Shown here: positions 16,725 to 25,898 of the stretch, piece by piece
Position numbering within the stretch: position 1 is the stretch's first letter
Layout: every line of letters begins with the position of its first letter
Assembly: GCF_900187365.1 (NCBI RefSeq)
Contig: NZ_FYDG01000013.1
Location: 1 to 64,000 of the forward strand
Direction: 5' to 3'
Source: Rhodoblastus acidophilus
GTDB lineage: Bacteria; Pseudomonadota; Alphaproteobacteria; Rhizobiales; Beijerinckiaceae
Length of the DNA: 64,000 nt
Program-made: the position numbers and the translations under genes
Notes under the pieces: model-generated
Seen by the model: only the letters and a program-made list of their open reading frames with translations
The model's database searches: none
Told to the model about the DNA's origin: nothing

Positions 16725-17579
16725 CTAAATCTCGCGTGCGACCTGGGCGTAGGCGAGCAGCGCGAACAGCGCGGTGCCGCCGATGATGTTGCCGGCGAGC
16801 GTGGGGAGAATGAACGTGGCGGCGACATCGAGGAATGTGGAATGGCCGTTCACGACGACGAAAAACGCCTCCACGCTGCCGGCGACGACATGGGCGAACC
16901 CGCCCGCCGCGATCAGCCAGGTCATCATGGCGATCATATGGATCTGGGTGGATTGCGCGGCGGGCAGCAGCCACACCATGGCGGCCATCAGATAGCCGGC
17001 GGCGACGCCCTTGACGAGCGTGGTCGGCCACGCTGCGCCGACAGCCTCGACGCTCTGCGCGAGCATCGCCGCATGCAGGTCGGCGGACAGAACGGGCGCG
17101 GCGCTGAAGAACAGCGCCGCGAGAAAATCGCCGGTCATGTTGGCGATAAAGACCACGCTCCAGACCCGCGCCAATTGCCGCAGGTTTTCGCGCGAAAAAC
17201 GCGCCAGCAGCGGCAGAACCAGCGTGATCGTGTTTTCGGTGAAGAGTTGCTGCCGCGACAGGATCACCACTTCGAAACCGACGGCGTAGCCAAGCGCCGA
17301 GACGAGGCGGCCCCAGGAGGTTTCGGGCAGGCTCATCGCCAGCAAGGCCTGCGCCAGCGGCGAAAGGCTGATCGAAAGGCCGGCGGCGAAACCGGACCAC
17401 CACAGAGAGAAGGTCGGCCGCGCCATCTCCTCCTCGCCGAGCCGTCGCACCACCTGATAGATGACAGGGGTGCGCGGACCCGAACGGTCCTCGACGTCGC
17501 GGTCCTCGGTTGCGGTCAGCGCGCTTGGCGGCCGCCCATTCTCTGCAGCGTCGACGAGGTCGGCTTCGCGGTCGGTCAT
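16725..17579 (-). CDS. formate/nitrite transporter family channel
   Basis: A 284-aa protein with six membrane helices and the FNT pattern: GFAAGLSISLSPLAQALL, LGYAVGFEVVILSRQQLFTENT, ANMTGDFLAALFF and AGNIIGGTALFALL. The family forms pentameric channels for formate, nitrite or hydrosulphide. The start is MTDREADLVDA, with an N-terminal polar extension of about 55 residues as in the YfdC-like branch. ATG at 17577-17579 overlaps the stop of a short upstream frame (ATGA), so it may be translationally coupled to it. Which anion it carries cannot be said. Confidence 0.88.
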   Translation of the reverse strand: MTDREADLVDAAENGRPPSALTATEDRDVEDRSGPRTPVIYQVVRRLGEEEMARPTFSLWWSGFAAGLSISLSPLAQALLAMSLPETSWGRLVSALGYAVGFEVVILSRQQLFTENTITLVLPLLARFSRENLRQLARVWSVVFIANMTGDFLAALFFSAAPVLSADLHAAMLAQSVEAVGAAWPTTLVKGVAAGYLMAAMVWLLPAAQSTQIHMIAMMTWLIAAGGFAHVVAGSVEAFFVVVNGHSTFLDVAATFILPTLAGNIIGGTALFALLAYAQVAREI

Positions 17580-17815
17580 GCCGACCAGTCCCGCGCCGCG
17601 CGCCGTGCGCCGCGTCCATAGCTTAACCACGCCCGGGGCCAGGCGACATGGACGGTCAGGCGGCTCCTGAAATCGACCAGCAGCCTCAGAGGAAGCAGCG
17701 ACCAGGCGAGCCAGCCCGGAACCCCGCGCATGTGCAGGCCGAGCGGCGCGCCGAGGATAAAGAGTCCGGGCGGGCCGGGGTGCGTAGGATCTGGCGCAAG
17801 AACGGCTGTCGGCAT
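17576..17815 (-). pseudogene. possible C-terminal remnant of a type II NADH dehydrogenase
   Basis: A 79-aa frame whose second half, PGWLAWSLLPLRLLVDFRSR followed by LTVHVAWPRAWLSYGRGAR, has the shape of the membrane-anchoring C-terminus of NDH-2-type dehydrogenases (W-rich helix, then FRxRL, then SYxRGAR). No FAD or NAD domains precede it, so if the resemblance holds it is a 3' fragment. Its stop overlaps the start of the FNT channel gene, suggesting that the parent gene once preceded the channel in an operon. Whether the fragment is still translated is unknown. Confidence 0.4.
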
Positions 17816-17892
17816 GGCGGCCCGCAGATGGGAGACGCCGGGTCAACTTCGGCGGCCGGCTTCCGTTCCCCGCGCGGCGCGGCGCCGGCCGT

Positions 17893-18636
17893 TCAGCCTC
17901 GGCCGAACGTCTCGTCGAAGGCGTAGCCGGCGCCGCGGACGGTGCGGATCGGATCTTCCTCGCCGCGCTGCGCCAGGGCCTTGCGCAGGCGCCCGATATG
18001 GACGTCCACCGTGCGCTCGTCGATTTCGGCGGAAAAGCCCCAGACGCTGTCGAGCAATTGCGAGCGGGCGAACACCCGGCCTGGCTTTTCCATCAGATAT
18101 TCCAGCAGCCGGAATTCGGTCGGCCCCAGATGAATGTCGCGGCCGGCGCGGCGCACGCGGCGGGTCTCGCGGTCAAGCTCGATGTCGCCGGCGGCGAGCT
18201 TGGTCGCCACCCGCTCGGGCCGGGCGCGGCGCAGCAGGGCGCGCACGCGCGCCATCAGCTCCGGCACCGAGAACGGCTTGACCACGTAATCGTCGGCGCC
18301 GACCGAGAGGCCGCGCACGCGCTCTCCCTCCTCGCCGCGCGCCGTGAGCATGATCACCGGCAGGGTGCGCGTCGCCTCGCGGGCGCGCAGGCGGCGGCAG
18401 ATCTCCAGGCCGGACACGCCGGGCAGCATCCAGTCGAGAATGACGAGGTCGGGCGCGGCCTCCTCCAGTCGCAATTCCGCCTCGTCGCCGCGCTCCACGC
18501 GCTCGACCACATAGCCTTCGGCTTCGAGATTGTAGCCCAGCAGCAGCGACAGAGCGGATTCATCCTCGACCACCAGAATGCGCGGCGCCCCGCCGGGGGA
18601 GGCCGCGGTGATGGCGTTGGCGCGCGTCTCGTTCAT
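17893..18636 (-). CDS. phoB: phosphate regulon response regulator PhoB
   Basis: A 247-aa OmpR-class regulator. The receiver domain (about residues 19-135) carries the acidic pair VVEDE, the phosphorylation aspartate in LVILDWMLPGVSG and the lysine in YVVKPFS. The DNA-binding winged helix (about 150-245) includes LGPTEFRLLEYLMEKPGRVF and ERTVDVHIGRLRKAL, matching PhoB. It binds Pho boxes when phosphate is scarce. It is the last gene of the phoR-pst-phoU-phoB block, separated from phoU by 200 nt of repeat-like sequence, so it may have its own promoter. A roughly 17-residue N-terminal extension precedes the receiver domain. Confidence 0.95.
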   Translation of the reverse strand: MNETRANAITAASPGGAPRILVVEDESALSLLLGYNLEAEGYVVERVERGDEAELRLEEAAPDLVILDWMLPGVSGLEICRRLRAREATRTLPVIMLTARGEEGERVRGLSVGADDYVVKPFSVPELMARVRALLRRARPERVATKLAAGDIELDRETRRVRRAGRDIHLGPTEFRLLEYLMEKPGRVFARSQLLDSVWGFSAEIDERTVDVHIGRLRKALAQRGEEDPIRTVRGAGYAFDETFGRG

Positions 18637-18649
18637 GGTCGGTCCTCAA

Positions 18650-18784
18650 AGTGTTTTCGAGCGAAGCAGGCGCCGGCTCGCGGAAATGGATATGCCGGGC
18701 GCTGTCGGGCGAACCGGGGTTCGCCCGCGGGCTCCAGCGCATATTCCCGAAAAGCGTGCGCGGTTTTCGGAAAAGAATATGCGC
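18650..18784. repeat. Rhizobiales-type intergenic repeat between phoU and phoB
   Basis: Two adjoining elements. At about 18650-18690 the sequence GTGTTTTCGAGCGAAGC resembles a repeat common between genes of rhizobial relatives. At 18737-18784 a nested inverted repeat has outer arms GCGCATATTC/GAATATGCGC (18737-18746 and 18775-18784) and inner CCGAAAA/TTTTCGG arms. The family resemblance is from memory. No second copy is evident in this window. It could attenuate phoB transcription. Confidence 0.55.
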
Positions 18785-18836
18785 CAAAACAAAAAGCTAG
18801 CGTGTGTTCGGCGAACGGAAGCTCATCGAACGCGCG

Positions 18837-19535
18837 CTACGGCGTGACGGCCGACGCGACGCCGCGCGGCCGTTCGGTGGGCAGGGCCTTTCCGGTCCGA
18901 ATGTAATAGACCGTCTCGGCGATATTGGTGGTGTGGTCGCCGACCCGCTCGAGATTCTTCGAGCAGAACAGAAGATGGGTGCAAAACGTGATGTTGCGCG
19001 GATCTTCCATCATGTGGGTGAGCAATTCGCGGAACACCGAATCTTCGAGCGCGTCGAGTTCGACGTCGCGCAGCCACACCGCCTTGGCGCGGTCGGCGTC
19101 GCGCTGGGCGTAGGCGTCGAGCACGTCGTTGAGCTGCACCACCGCGAGATCGTGCATGCTCTTGAGGCCGCCCACGGCGCGGGGAATGCGGCCCTCGCCG
19201 GCGATCTTGGCGGCGCGCTTGGAAATATTCTTGGCGAGGTCGCCGACGCGCTCCAGCTCGTTGGAAATGCGCAGCGCGCCGATGATCTCGCGCAGATCCA
19301 CCGCGACGGGCTGGCGCTTGGCGATGATGGCGACGGTCTCCTCCTCGACCAGGCGCTGCAGCGCGTCAAGCCGGGCGTCGGCGGCGACCACCTGCTGCGC
19401 CAGCACGGCGTTGAGGCCGGCCAGCGCGTCCATGGCGTCGGCGAGCATCTTTTCGGCGATGCCGCCCATTTCGGAAATGTGGCGGCCGAGCAGTTCCAGT
19501 TCGACGTCGAAAGACTTGACGGTATGATCGATCAT
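18837..19535 (-). CDS. phoU: phosphate signalling protein PhoU
   Basis: A 232-aa all-helical protein made of two three-helix PhoU repeats. Each carries the metal-binding E/D pattern: first LRISNELERVGDLAKNISKR (about residues 88-107), then FCSKNLERVGDHTTNIAE near residue 205. PhoU represses PhoR signalling through the Pst transporter when phosphate is plentiful. It starts 9 nt after the pstB stop in the same operon. Confidence 0.97.
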   Translation of the reverse strand: MIDHTVKSFDVELELLGRHISEMGGIAEKMLADAMDALAGLNAVLAQQVVAADARLDALQRLVEEETVAIIAKRQPVAVDLREIIGALRISNELERVGDLAKNISKRAAKIAGEGRIPRAVGGLKSMHDLAVVQLNDVLDAYAQRDADRAKAVWLRDVELDALEDSVFRELLTHMMEDPRNITFCTHLLFCSKNLERVGDHTTNIAETVYYIRTGKALPTERPRGVASAVTP

Positions 19536-19544
19536 GAGGTCCTC

Positions 19545-20387
19545 TCAGCCGAAACGGCCGGTGATGTAGTCCTGGGTGCGGCTTTCCTTCGGCGCCTGGA
19601 ACATTTGCGAGGTCTCGCCGAACTCGACCATTTCGCCGAGATACATGAACGCGGTGTATTGCGAGACGCGCACCGCCTGCTGCATGTTGTGGGTGACGAT
19701 GGCGATTGTGTACTCCTGGCGCAATTCGTCGATCAGCTCTTCGACCTTGGCGGTCGAGATCGGGTCGAGCGCCGAGCAGGGCTCGTCGAACAGGATCACT
19801 TCGGGCTGGATCGCCACGGTGCGCGCGATGCACAGGCGCTGCTGCTGGCCGCCGGACAGCGACAGGCCGGAGGCGTTGAGCTTGTCCTTCACTTCGTCCC
19901 AGATGGCGGCGCCGCGCAACGCTTTTTCGACGCGCTCGTCCATGTCGGCCTTGCCGATCTTCTCGTAGAGCCGCACGCCGAAGGCGATGTTCTCGTAGAT
20001 GGTCATCGGAAACGGCGTGGGTTTCTGGAACACCATGCCGACCCGCGCGCGCAGGGCGTTGAGGTCGAGCTTGGGGTCGAGCACGTTCTCGCCGTCGAGC
20101 AGAACCTGTCCCTCGGCGTGCTGGCCGGGATAGAGGTCGTACATGCGGTTGAGCACGCGCAGCAACGTGGATTTGCCGCAGCCCGACGGGCCGATGAAGG
20201 CGGTGACCTTGCGGTCGAACAGCGGCACGCAGACCTTCTTCAAGGCGCGCGAGTCGCCATAGAAGAAGTCGAGATCGCGCACCGACATTTTTTCGGGGAG
20301 GGCGGGCAGCTCGGGGGCGGCGAGTCCTTCCGGCGCCAGCGGGTGCGCGGTTTCCTGAACCCGGTCGTGGGGAATGGATTCGTTCAT
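19545..20387 (-). CDS. pstB: phosphate ABC transporter ATP-binding protein
   Basis: A 280-aa ABC ATPase: [15 protein letters not shown] opening, Walker [19 protein letters not shown]-loop [10 protein letters not shown], signature [16 protein letters not shown], Walker [14 protein letters not shown] and switch TVTHNM-type histidine (IVTHNMQQA). The RMYDLYPG and GVRLYEK segments are specific to PstB. An N-terminal tail of about 32 residues precedes the domain. It energises phosphate import by PstC-PstA. It is separated from pstA by 9 nt. Confidence 0.97.
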   Translation of the reverse strand: MNESIPHDRVQETAHPLAPEGLAAPELPALPEKMSVRDLDFFYGDSRALKKVCVPLFDRKVTAFIGPSGCGKSTLLRVLNRMYDLYPGQHAEGQVLLDGENVLDPKLDLNALRARVGMVFQKPTPFPMTIYENIAFGVRLYEKIGKADMDERVEKALRGAAIWDEVKDKLNASGLSLSGGQQQRLCIARTVAIQPEVILFDEPCSALDPISTAKVEELIDELRQEYTIAIVTHNMQQAVRVSQYTAFMYLGEMVEFGETSQMFQAPKESRTQDYITGRFG

Positions 20388-20396
20388 GGGACGGCC

Positions 20397-21236
20397 TTAC
20401 TTCATGGTTTTCTGGGCGCCGAGGATGCGCGCCGTGACGGAGAGCGCGAGCACGGCGGTGGTGATGAGCAGCGCGCCGGCCCAGGCGAGGTTCTGCCAGT
20501 CCTTGTAGGGCGACAGCGCGAACTGGAAGATCACCACCGGCAGGCTGGCCATGGGCGCGTTGAGGTTGGCGCTGAAGAACTGGTTGTTCAGCGCGGTGAA
20601 CAGCAGCGGCGCCGTTTCGCCGGAGACGCGCGCCACCGCCAGCAGCAGGCCCGTGATCAGCCCGGACCGGGCCGCCTTGTAGGCGATGTGGCGGATGATC
20701 AGCGCGCGCGGCAGGCCGAGCGCGATGGAGGCTTCGCGCAGGCCGCCGGGCACGAGATTGAGCATGTCCTCGGTGGTGCGCACGACGACGGGAACCACCA
20801 GCAGCGCCAGCGACAGGGCGCCGGCGATGGCGGAGAAATGCCCGATCCGCACCACGGTGATCTCGTAAACGAACAGGCCGATCACGATCGAGGGCGCCGA
20901 CAGCAGAATGTCGTTGATGAAGCGCACGACCATGGTGAGCTTCGCGTGGCGGCCGTATTCCGCCATATACGTGCCGGCGAACAGGCCGAGCGGCGCGCCG
21001 AGGGCCACGCCGAGCACGGTCATGATCAGAGATCCGACAATGGCGTTGAGCAGCCCGCCGGTCGCGCCGGGCGGCGGCGTGTTCTGGGTGAAGACGGCCA
21101 GGTTCAGGCTGGTGAACCCGTTCCAGAGCAACGCGCCGAGGATCAGGGCCAGGGCGAGCAGTCCGAGCGCGGCGGAGCCGATGCAGGCGCCCATGGCGAG
21201 CGCGCTGCGCGCTTTGCGGGTGGCGGCGAGCGACAT
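20397..21236 (-). CDS. pstA: phosphate ABC transporter permease PstA
   Basis: A 279-aa six-helix permease with the PstA pattern: [19 protein letters not shown], then [34 protein letters not shown] and the EAA loop [17 protein letters not shown], then [20 protein letters not shown]. Its start codon shares one base with the pstC stop (TAATG), so translation is coupled. It forms the channel with PstC. Confidence 0.96.
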   Translation of the reverse strand: MSLAATRKARSALAMGACIGSAALGLLALALILGALLWNGFTSLNLAVFTQNTPPPGATGGLLNAIVGSLIMTVLGVALGAPLGLFAGTYMAEYGRHAKLTMVVRFINDILLSAPSIVIGLFVYEITVVRIGHFSAIAGALSLALLVVPVVVRTTEDMLNLVPGGLREASIALGLPRALIIRHIAYKAARSGLITGLLLAVARVSGETAPLLFTALNNQFFSANLNAPMASLPVVIFQFALSPYKDWQNLAWAGALLITTAVLALSVTARILGAQKTMK

Positions 21237-22243
21237 TAGCGCCCCTCCTGTCTCTTGATGCGCGCCAGCATCAGGCGCGAAGCCGCCAGCACGACGAAGG
21301 TGATGATGAAAAGCACAAGACCGAGCGCGATCAGCGAGGATGTGTAGAGCACTCCGTCGGCTTCGGTGAATTCATTGGCGATGGTCGCCGAAATGGTCGT
21401 GCCCGGCCCAAGGATCGACGGGTGGATCTTGTGGGCGTTGCCGATGACGAAAGTGACCGCCATGGTTTCGCCGAGCGCGCGGCCCAGCGCCAGCATCACG
21501 CCGCCGATCAGGCCGGCGCCGGTATAGGGCATGACGATGCGCCGCACGACTTCCCAGCGCGTGCAGCCGACGCCGAACGCCGCCTCTTTCAGCACGGTCG
21601 GCACGGTGGCGAACACGTCGCGGGAGATCGACGCGATCAGCGGCAGGATCATGATGGCGAGGATGATCGAGGCGGTGAAAATGCCGATGCCATAGGGCGG
21701 GCCGGCGAACAGGTCGTTCAGCAGCGGCACGTCGGCGAAGCCGGCGATCAGCCAGGGCTGCAGCGTCGCCTGCAGCACGGGGGCGAGAATGAACATGCCC
21801 CAGATGCCGTAGATGATCGAGGGAATGCCGGCCAGAAGCTCCACCGCCACGCCAATGGGGCGGCGCAGCTGGAACGGGCAGATTTCCGTGAGGAAGACCG
21901 CGATGCCGAAGCCGACCGGCGCCGCGATCAGCAGCGCGATGAACGAGGTCAGCAGCGTGCCGTAGATGGCCGGACCCGCGCCGAATTTCTCCGTCACCGG
22001 GTTCCAGGACTGCGAGGTCAGGAAGCCGAAGCCGAATTCCCGCAGCGCCGGGGCAGAGCCGTGGATCAGCGAGATAATCACGCCGCCGAGCAGGACCAGC
22101 ACGGCGATGGCGGAGGATTTGGTCAGGGTGTGGAAGGCCCGATCGCCCAGTTCGAAGCGTTTGAGCGCCGCCTCGCGACTGACGATCAGGGCGCGGGCGT
22201 CGAACGACGCTTTGGCCCGTTGGGGCGCTGCCGTCTCCGTCAT
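21236..22243 (-). CDS. pstC: phosphate ABC transporter permease PstC
   Basis: A 335-aa permease with six helices in the transport core: [70 protein letters not shown], and the EAA loop [18 protein letters not shown] followed by [20 protein letters not shown] cytoplasmic N-terminal tail of about 40 residues precedes helix one. It lies between pstS (114 nt upstream) and pstA. Confidence 0.96.
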   Translation of the reverse strand: MTETAAPQRAKASFDARALIVSREAALKRFELGDRAFHTLTKSSAIAVLVLLGGVIISLIHGSAPALREFGFGFLTSQSWNPVTEKFGAGPAIYGTLLTSFIALLIAAPVGFGIAVFLTEICPFQLRRPIGVAVELLAGIPSIIYGIWGMFILAPVLQATLQPWLIAGFADVPLLNDLFAGPPYGIGIFTASIILAIMILPLIASISRDVFATVPTVLKEAAFGVGCTRWEVVRRIVMPYTGAGLIGGVMLALGRALGETMAVTFVIGNAHKIHPSILGPGTTISATIANEFTEADGVLYTSSLIALGLVLFIITFVVLAASRLMLARIKRQEGR

Positions 22244-22327
22244 GAAACCTGTCTCCTTCGGGGCGCGTCGCGCCGACCCGCCTCGGGAATGAAGGGCCGG
22301 AGGCGGCGCCCCCGGCCCGGCGTTGCG

Positions 22328-22372
22328 TTACCTGGCCGCGATTTACCTGGCCGCGATTTACTTGGCCGCGTA
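22328..22372 (-). repeat. triple 15-bp tandem repeat over the pstS stop codon
   Basis: Three direct copies of a 15-bp unit (22328-22342, 22343-22357, 22358-22372; the last with one mismatch and diverging at its end). Read on the minus strand, each ends GGCCA(A/G)GTAA. The first copy is the natural C-terminus and stop of pstS, and the two others repeat the end codons and stop in the same frame, giving three in-frame TAA codons. Confidence 0.9.
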
Positions 22373-23404
22373 GACCGGCTTGCCGTCGGCGCCCTTGATG
22401 TCGGTCGCCCAGCTCTTGCGGATCAGGCCGACGACATTGTCGGGCATCGGGATATAGTCAAGAGCTTCCGCCTCCTTGGCGCCGCTCTTGAAGGCCCAGT
22501 CGAAGAACTTGACCGCTTCGGCGACGGCTACGGCGTCGCTCGGCTGCTTGTGGACCAGGATGAAGGTGGCGGCGGTGATCGGCCAGGACTTTTCGCCGGG
22601 CTGGTCGGTCAGGATCTGGTAAAAGCCGGGGGCGTGGACCCAGTCGGCGTTGGCGGCGGCGGCCTGGAAGGTCGCGATGGCCGGGGCGACGGTTTTGCCG
22701 GCCTTGTTCACGAGATCCGCGAACGGGATCTTGTTCTGCTTGGCGTAGGCGTATTCGACATAGCCGATCGCGCCCTTGGTGTTGGCGACGGTGTTGGCGA
22801 CGCCTTCATTGCCCTTGGCGGCGAGGCCGACGGGCCATTCCACGGCGGCGTCGGAGCCGACCTTGGACTTCCAGTCCGCCGAAACCTTGGCCAGGTAGTC
22901 GGTGAAGTTGAAGGTGGTGCCGGAGCCGTCCGAACGATGCACGACGGCGATCGGGGCTTCCGAGAGCTTGAGCTTCGGGTTCAGCTTGGCGATGGCCGGA
23001 TCGTTCCAGGCCTTGATTTCGCCGAGGAAAATCTTGGCGAGGGTGGGGCCGTCGAGCACGAGCTGGTCGGAGGCGACGCCCTCGACATTGATGACCGGCA
23101 CGATGCCGCCCATCACCTGCGGCCACTGGACCAGGCCGTTCTTTTCCAGTTCCTCGACCTTGAGCGGCTTGTCGCTGGCGCCGAAGGTCACGGTGTTGGC
23201 GATGATCTGCTTGATGCCGCCGCCCGAGCCGATCGACTGGTAGTTCAGGCCGTTGCCGGTCTGGGTCTTATAGGAATCCGCCCATTTGGCGTAGATCGGG
23301 TAGGGGAAGGTGGCGCCGGCGCCGGAAATGTCGGCGGCGAGGGCCGGCGCGGTCGCGCCGACGAAGGTGGCGGCCAGGACGGCGCCCAGGAGGAATTTCG
23401 ACAT
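22358..23404 (-). CDS. pstS: periplasmic phosphate-binding protein PstS
   Basis: A 348-aa protein with a Sec signal peptide ([20 protein letters not shown], ending ALA). It has the PstS binding-site motifs: [40 protein letters not shown], and [18 protein letters not shown]. It captures inorganic phosphate for PstCAB. It is first of the pst genes, preceded by a three-unit Pho box (23475-23503). The 5' leader has a small inverted repeat CCTCT/AGAGG (23410-23421) that includes the ribosome binding site. Confidence 0.97.
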   Translation of the reverse strand: MSKFLLGAVLAATFVGATAPALAADISGAGATFPYPIYAKWADSYKTQTGNGLNYQSIGSGGGIKQIIANTVTFGASDKPLKVEELEKNGLVQWPQVMGGIVPVINVEGVASDQLVLDGPTLAKIFLGEIKAWNDPAIAKLNPKLKLSEAPIAVVHRSDGSGTTFNFTDYLAKVSADWKSKVGSDAAVEWPVGLAAKGNEGVANTVANTKGAIGYVEYAYAKQNKIPFADLVNKAGKTVAPAIATFQAAAANADWVHAPGFYQILTDQPGEKSWPITAATFILVHKQPSDAVAVAEAVKFFDWAFKSGAKEAEALDYIPMPDNVVGLIRKSWATDIKGADGKPVYAAK

Positions 23405-23474
23405 TGGGACCTCTTGAGAGGATGCGCGCCGGGCGAACCGGCGACCTGCGCATTTTTTGCGCAGGGCGGTCTCT

Positions 23475-23503
23475 ACGACAATAGGGTGACAGTTATATGA
23501 CGG
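23475..23503 (-). promoter_or_regulatory. Pho box (PhoB binding site), three 7-bp units
   Basis: On the minus strand the sequence reads CCGTCAT-ATAA-CTGTCAC-CCTA-TTGTCGT: three CTGTCAT-like units at exact 11-bp spacing. The first two match consensus with one mismatch each and the third with two or three. It ends about 70 nt upstream of the pstS start, the right place for PhoB activation. Confidence 0.85.
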
Positions 23504-23558
23504 GGACGGCCCCAGCGTCAGCCCGGCGGTTTCGGCGCGGGCGTCTCAGCCCGGGGCC

Positions 23559-24599
23559 TTATTCGAACAAGGGCGCGTGCGCGGAGAAGGTCGCGCCTTC
23601 GCCCGGCAGCGACTGGATCGACAGCCGGCCGCGATGACGGGCGAGAATGTGCTTGACCAGGGCGAGGCCGAGGCCGGTGCCGCCCTTGGCGCGGCTCTGG
23701 CCGACATCGACGCGATAGAACCGCTCGGTGAGGCGGGGAATATTCTCCGGCGCTATGCCCGGCCCCTCGTCGCGCACCGAAAGGATGCCGACGCCGTCGT
23801 GGGATTCGATGCTTATCCACACTTTTCTGTCGGCCTGACCCGGCTCGGGCGCGCTGTACTTGATGGCGTTCTCGATCAGGTTTTCGGCGACGCGCAACAG
23901 TTCGTCGCGATCGCCGCGCACCAGGATCTTGCGCGCCTCGACCACCAGCTCGATGCGATTGTCCTTGGCGAGCGGCGACAAGGCGTCGCGGACCTGTTCG
24001 ACCACGGCGGCCAGATCGACCGCCGCGCGCGGCTGGACATGCAGGGTCTGCTCGATGCGCGACAGCGACAGCAGGTCGTCCACCAGCCGCGCCATGCGCC
24101 GGGCCTGATGCAACATGATGCCCAGAAACTTTTCGCGCGCGGCCGAGTCGTCGCGGGCCGGGCCGATCAGGGTCTCGATGAAGCCGAGCAGCGAGGCCAG
24201 CGGCGTGCGCAATTCATGGCTGGCGTTGGCGACGAAATCCACGCGCATCTGCTCCAGCCGGCGCGATTCCGTCGCGTCGTGCAGCGTCACCGCCACATGG
24301 CGCGCCTCCCCGGAGTCGAAAGCCGCGACGCGGGCCTGGTAGAGCCGCTCGACCGGGGCGCGCGCCAGCCAGGAAATGTCCTCGGCCGGGCCGCCGGCCA
24401 GCACGCGCGCGACCGCGTCGTGAAGATCGACGGCGCGCAGCGAGGAGGCCAGCGGGGCGTCGAGGCGCAGGTAGGGAAACAGCGCGCGCGCCGGAGTATT
24501 GGCGGCGGACAGCCGCAGCGAGCCGGCTATCACCAGCACCGGTTCGGGCATGGCGTCGATCAGGGCCGAAATCAAAGCTGCGTCCCGGCCTGCGGTCAT
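23559..24599 (-). CDS. phoR: phosphate regulon sensor histidine kinase PhoR
   Basis: A 346-aa histidine kinase: PAS-type domain (about residues 10-105), dimerisation/H-box FVANASHELRTPLASLLGF (about 120-140), N-box ENLIENAIKYS, G-boxes VRDEGPGIAPENIPRLTERF and GGTGLGLALVKHI. The PhoR assignment rests on the pst context and domain order. Unlike usual PhoR, I see no N-terminal membrane segments; the PAS domain starts almost at residue 1. It would need PhoU/Pst or the neighbouring membrane protein to reach the membrane. It begins 9 nt after the stop of the upstream membrane protein gene. Confidence 0.9.
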   Translation of the reverse strand: MTAGRDAALISALIDAMPEPVLVIAGSLRLSAANTPARALFPYLRLDAPLASSLRAVDLHDAVARVLAGGPAEDISWLARAPVERLYQARVAAFDSGEARHVAVTLHDATESRRLEQMRVDFVANASHELRTPLASLLGFIETLIGPARDDSAAREKFLGIMLHQARRMARLVDDLLSLSRIEQTLHVQPRAAVDLAAVVEQVRDALSPLAKDNRIELVVEARKILVRGDRDELLRVAENLIENAIKYSAPEPGQADRKVWISIESHDGVGILSVRDEGPGIAPENIPRLTERFYRVDVGQSRAKGGTGLGLALVKHILARHRGRLSIQSLPGEGATFSAHAPLFE

Positions 24600-24608
24600 G
24601 CGTTGTCC

Positions 24609-25700
24609 TTATCGGGCGTCCCGGTCTCCGCCCTCGGCCTGATTCATGGCCTCGCGCAAGGCGTCCCAGCGGCGCCCGCCCTCGGTGGCGCCCAGAAGCA
24701 CCAGAGCGAACACGAAAGGAATGACATAATAAAGAATGCGGAACATCAGCAATGAGGCCAGCAGCGCCTCCTGCGAGGGGGCGGGCAGCGCCTTGAGCAT
24801 GGTCGCCTCGAACACGCCGATGCCGCCCGGCGCGTGGCTGGCGATGCCGAGCAGGCAGGCGAAGACGTAAACCGAGGCGAAGGTGAAGAAGTCCAGGCCT
24901 TCGTGGCTGGGCAGCAACACGTAGAGCACGGCCGCCGCGCAGCACAGGTCGAGCACGCCCAGCGCCATCTGCCCCAGCGTGAGGCCAAGGCCCGGCAGTT
25001 CGAACGTCAGGCCCTGCAGTTTGGCGCGCCGGGGCCGCGCCGACACCCAATACAGATAGCCGCCCACGGCGCCGAGCACCGCGGCGCCGATCATGCGGTT
25101 GAGAATGACCGCGAACTGGTTGATTTCGGAAATCGAATCCGCCTTGATCATCAGGCCGAAGCCGATGACCACGGCCATGCCCAGCCAAAACGTGACGCCC
25201 GCCACCACGGTCAGGCTGGCGATCTTGCCCGGCCGCACGCCTGCGCGGGAGTAAATCCAGTAACGCACGGTTCCGCCGGTGAAAATGGGGAAGCCGAGCG
25301 TGAACGAAACCGCGTAGGAGGCGAACGAGCCCAGCGCCGTGGTGCGATACGGCACTTTCAGGCGCAATTGCTTCAGCGCGATGGCGTCATAGCCGGTCAG
25401 CATCAGATAGGAGCAGGCGGTGAACAGCAGCCCATAGGAGATTTGCGTCCATGACGTCGCCGCCACGGCGGTGCTCAATTCGGCGAGATTGAGTTTGGCC
25501 AGCGTCCGCGACAGGACGAAAAAGGCGATCAGCACCAGCAACAGGCTGGCGACGGCGCCAATCAGCGCCTTGATCTTCGGGCTCGATCGTTGCGGAACCG
25601 GCGCGAGCGCGCGGCTTCCCGAGGCGGGCGCGGACGTCGCGTCCGGATCTGCCTCATTTGCGCCGGCGTCTTGCCCGTAATCGCTGTTCATACGCTCCAT
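24609..25700 (-). CDS. UPF0104/YbhN-type integral membrane protein (lysyl-PG synthase TM-like)
   Basis: A protein of about 363 aa with seven or eight membrane helices and the family blocks YAVSFTLGFPIFTGGTVRYW, ASVYVFACLLGIASHAPGGI and GVFEATMLKAL. This domain also forms the lipid-flipping part of MprF-type lysylphosphatidylglycerol synthases; no lysyl-transferase domain is present here. Residues about 1-55 are polar and low-complexity. The start is uncertain (MERMNSDYG at 25700 or MNSDYG at 25691; an open frame continues upstream to 25796). Its stop is 9 nt from phoR, so the two are probably one transcript. Its link to phosphate control is unknown. Confidence 0.82.
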   Translation of the reverse strand: MERMNSDYGQDAGANEADPDATSAPASGSRALAPVPQRSSPKIKALIGAVASLLLVLIAFFVLSRTLAKLNLAELSTAVAATSWTQISYGLLFTACSYLMLTGYDAIALKQLRLKVPYRTTALGSFASYAVSFTLGFPIFTGGTVRYWIYSRAGVRPGKIASLTVVAGVTFWLGMAVVIGFGLMIKADSISEINQFAVILNRMIGAAVLGAVGGYLYWVSARPRRAKLQGLTFELPGLGLTLGQMALGVLDLCCAAAVLYVLLPSHEGLDFFTFASVYVFACLLGIASHAPGGIGVFEATMLKALPAPSQEALLASLLMFRILYYVIPFVFALVLLGATEGGRRWDALREAMNQAEGGDRDAR

Positions 25701-25898
25701 AGCCCAACTGCCGTTTGTCCGAACGGCCGCCGGACGATTTGCGGTTGATTTAGGGCGCCGGGCTGGGTTCGGCAAGCTCTGAGCCGTATTTAGCAAAATC
25801 CATGGCGCGCTGGGGGGAGGATTTATCGCCGCCGTGTCGGCGCCGGTGGCGGGCGGTGGAGCCCGCGACCGACGCCTTTCCCTCAGGTTCGCCCGAAA

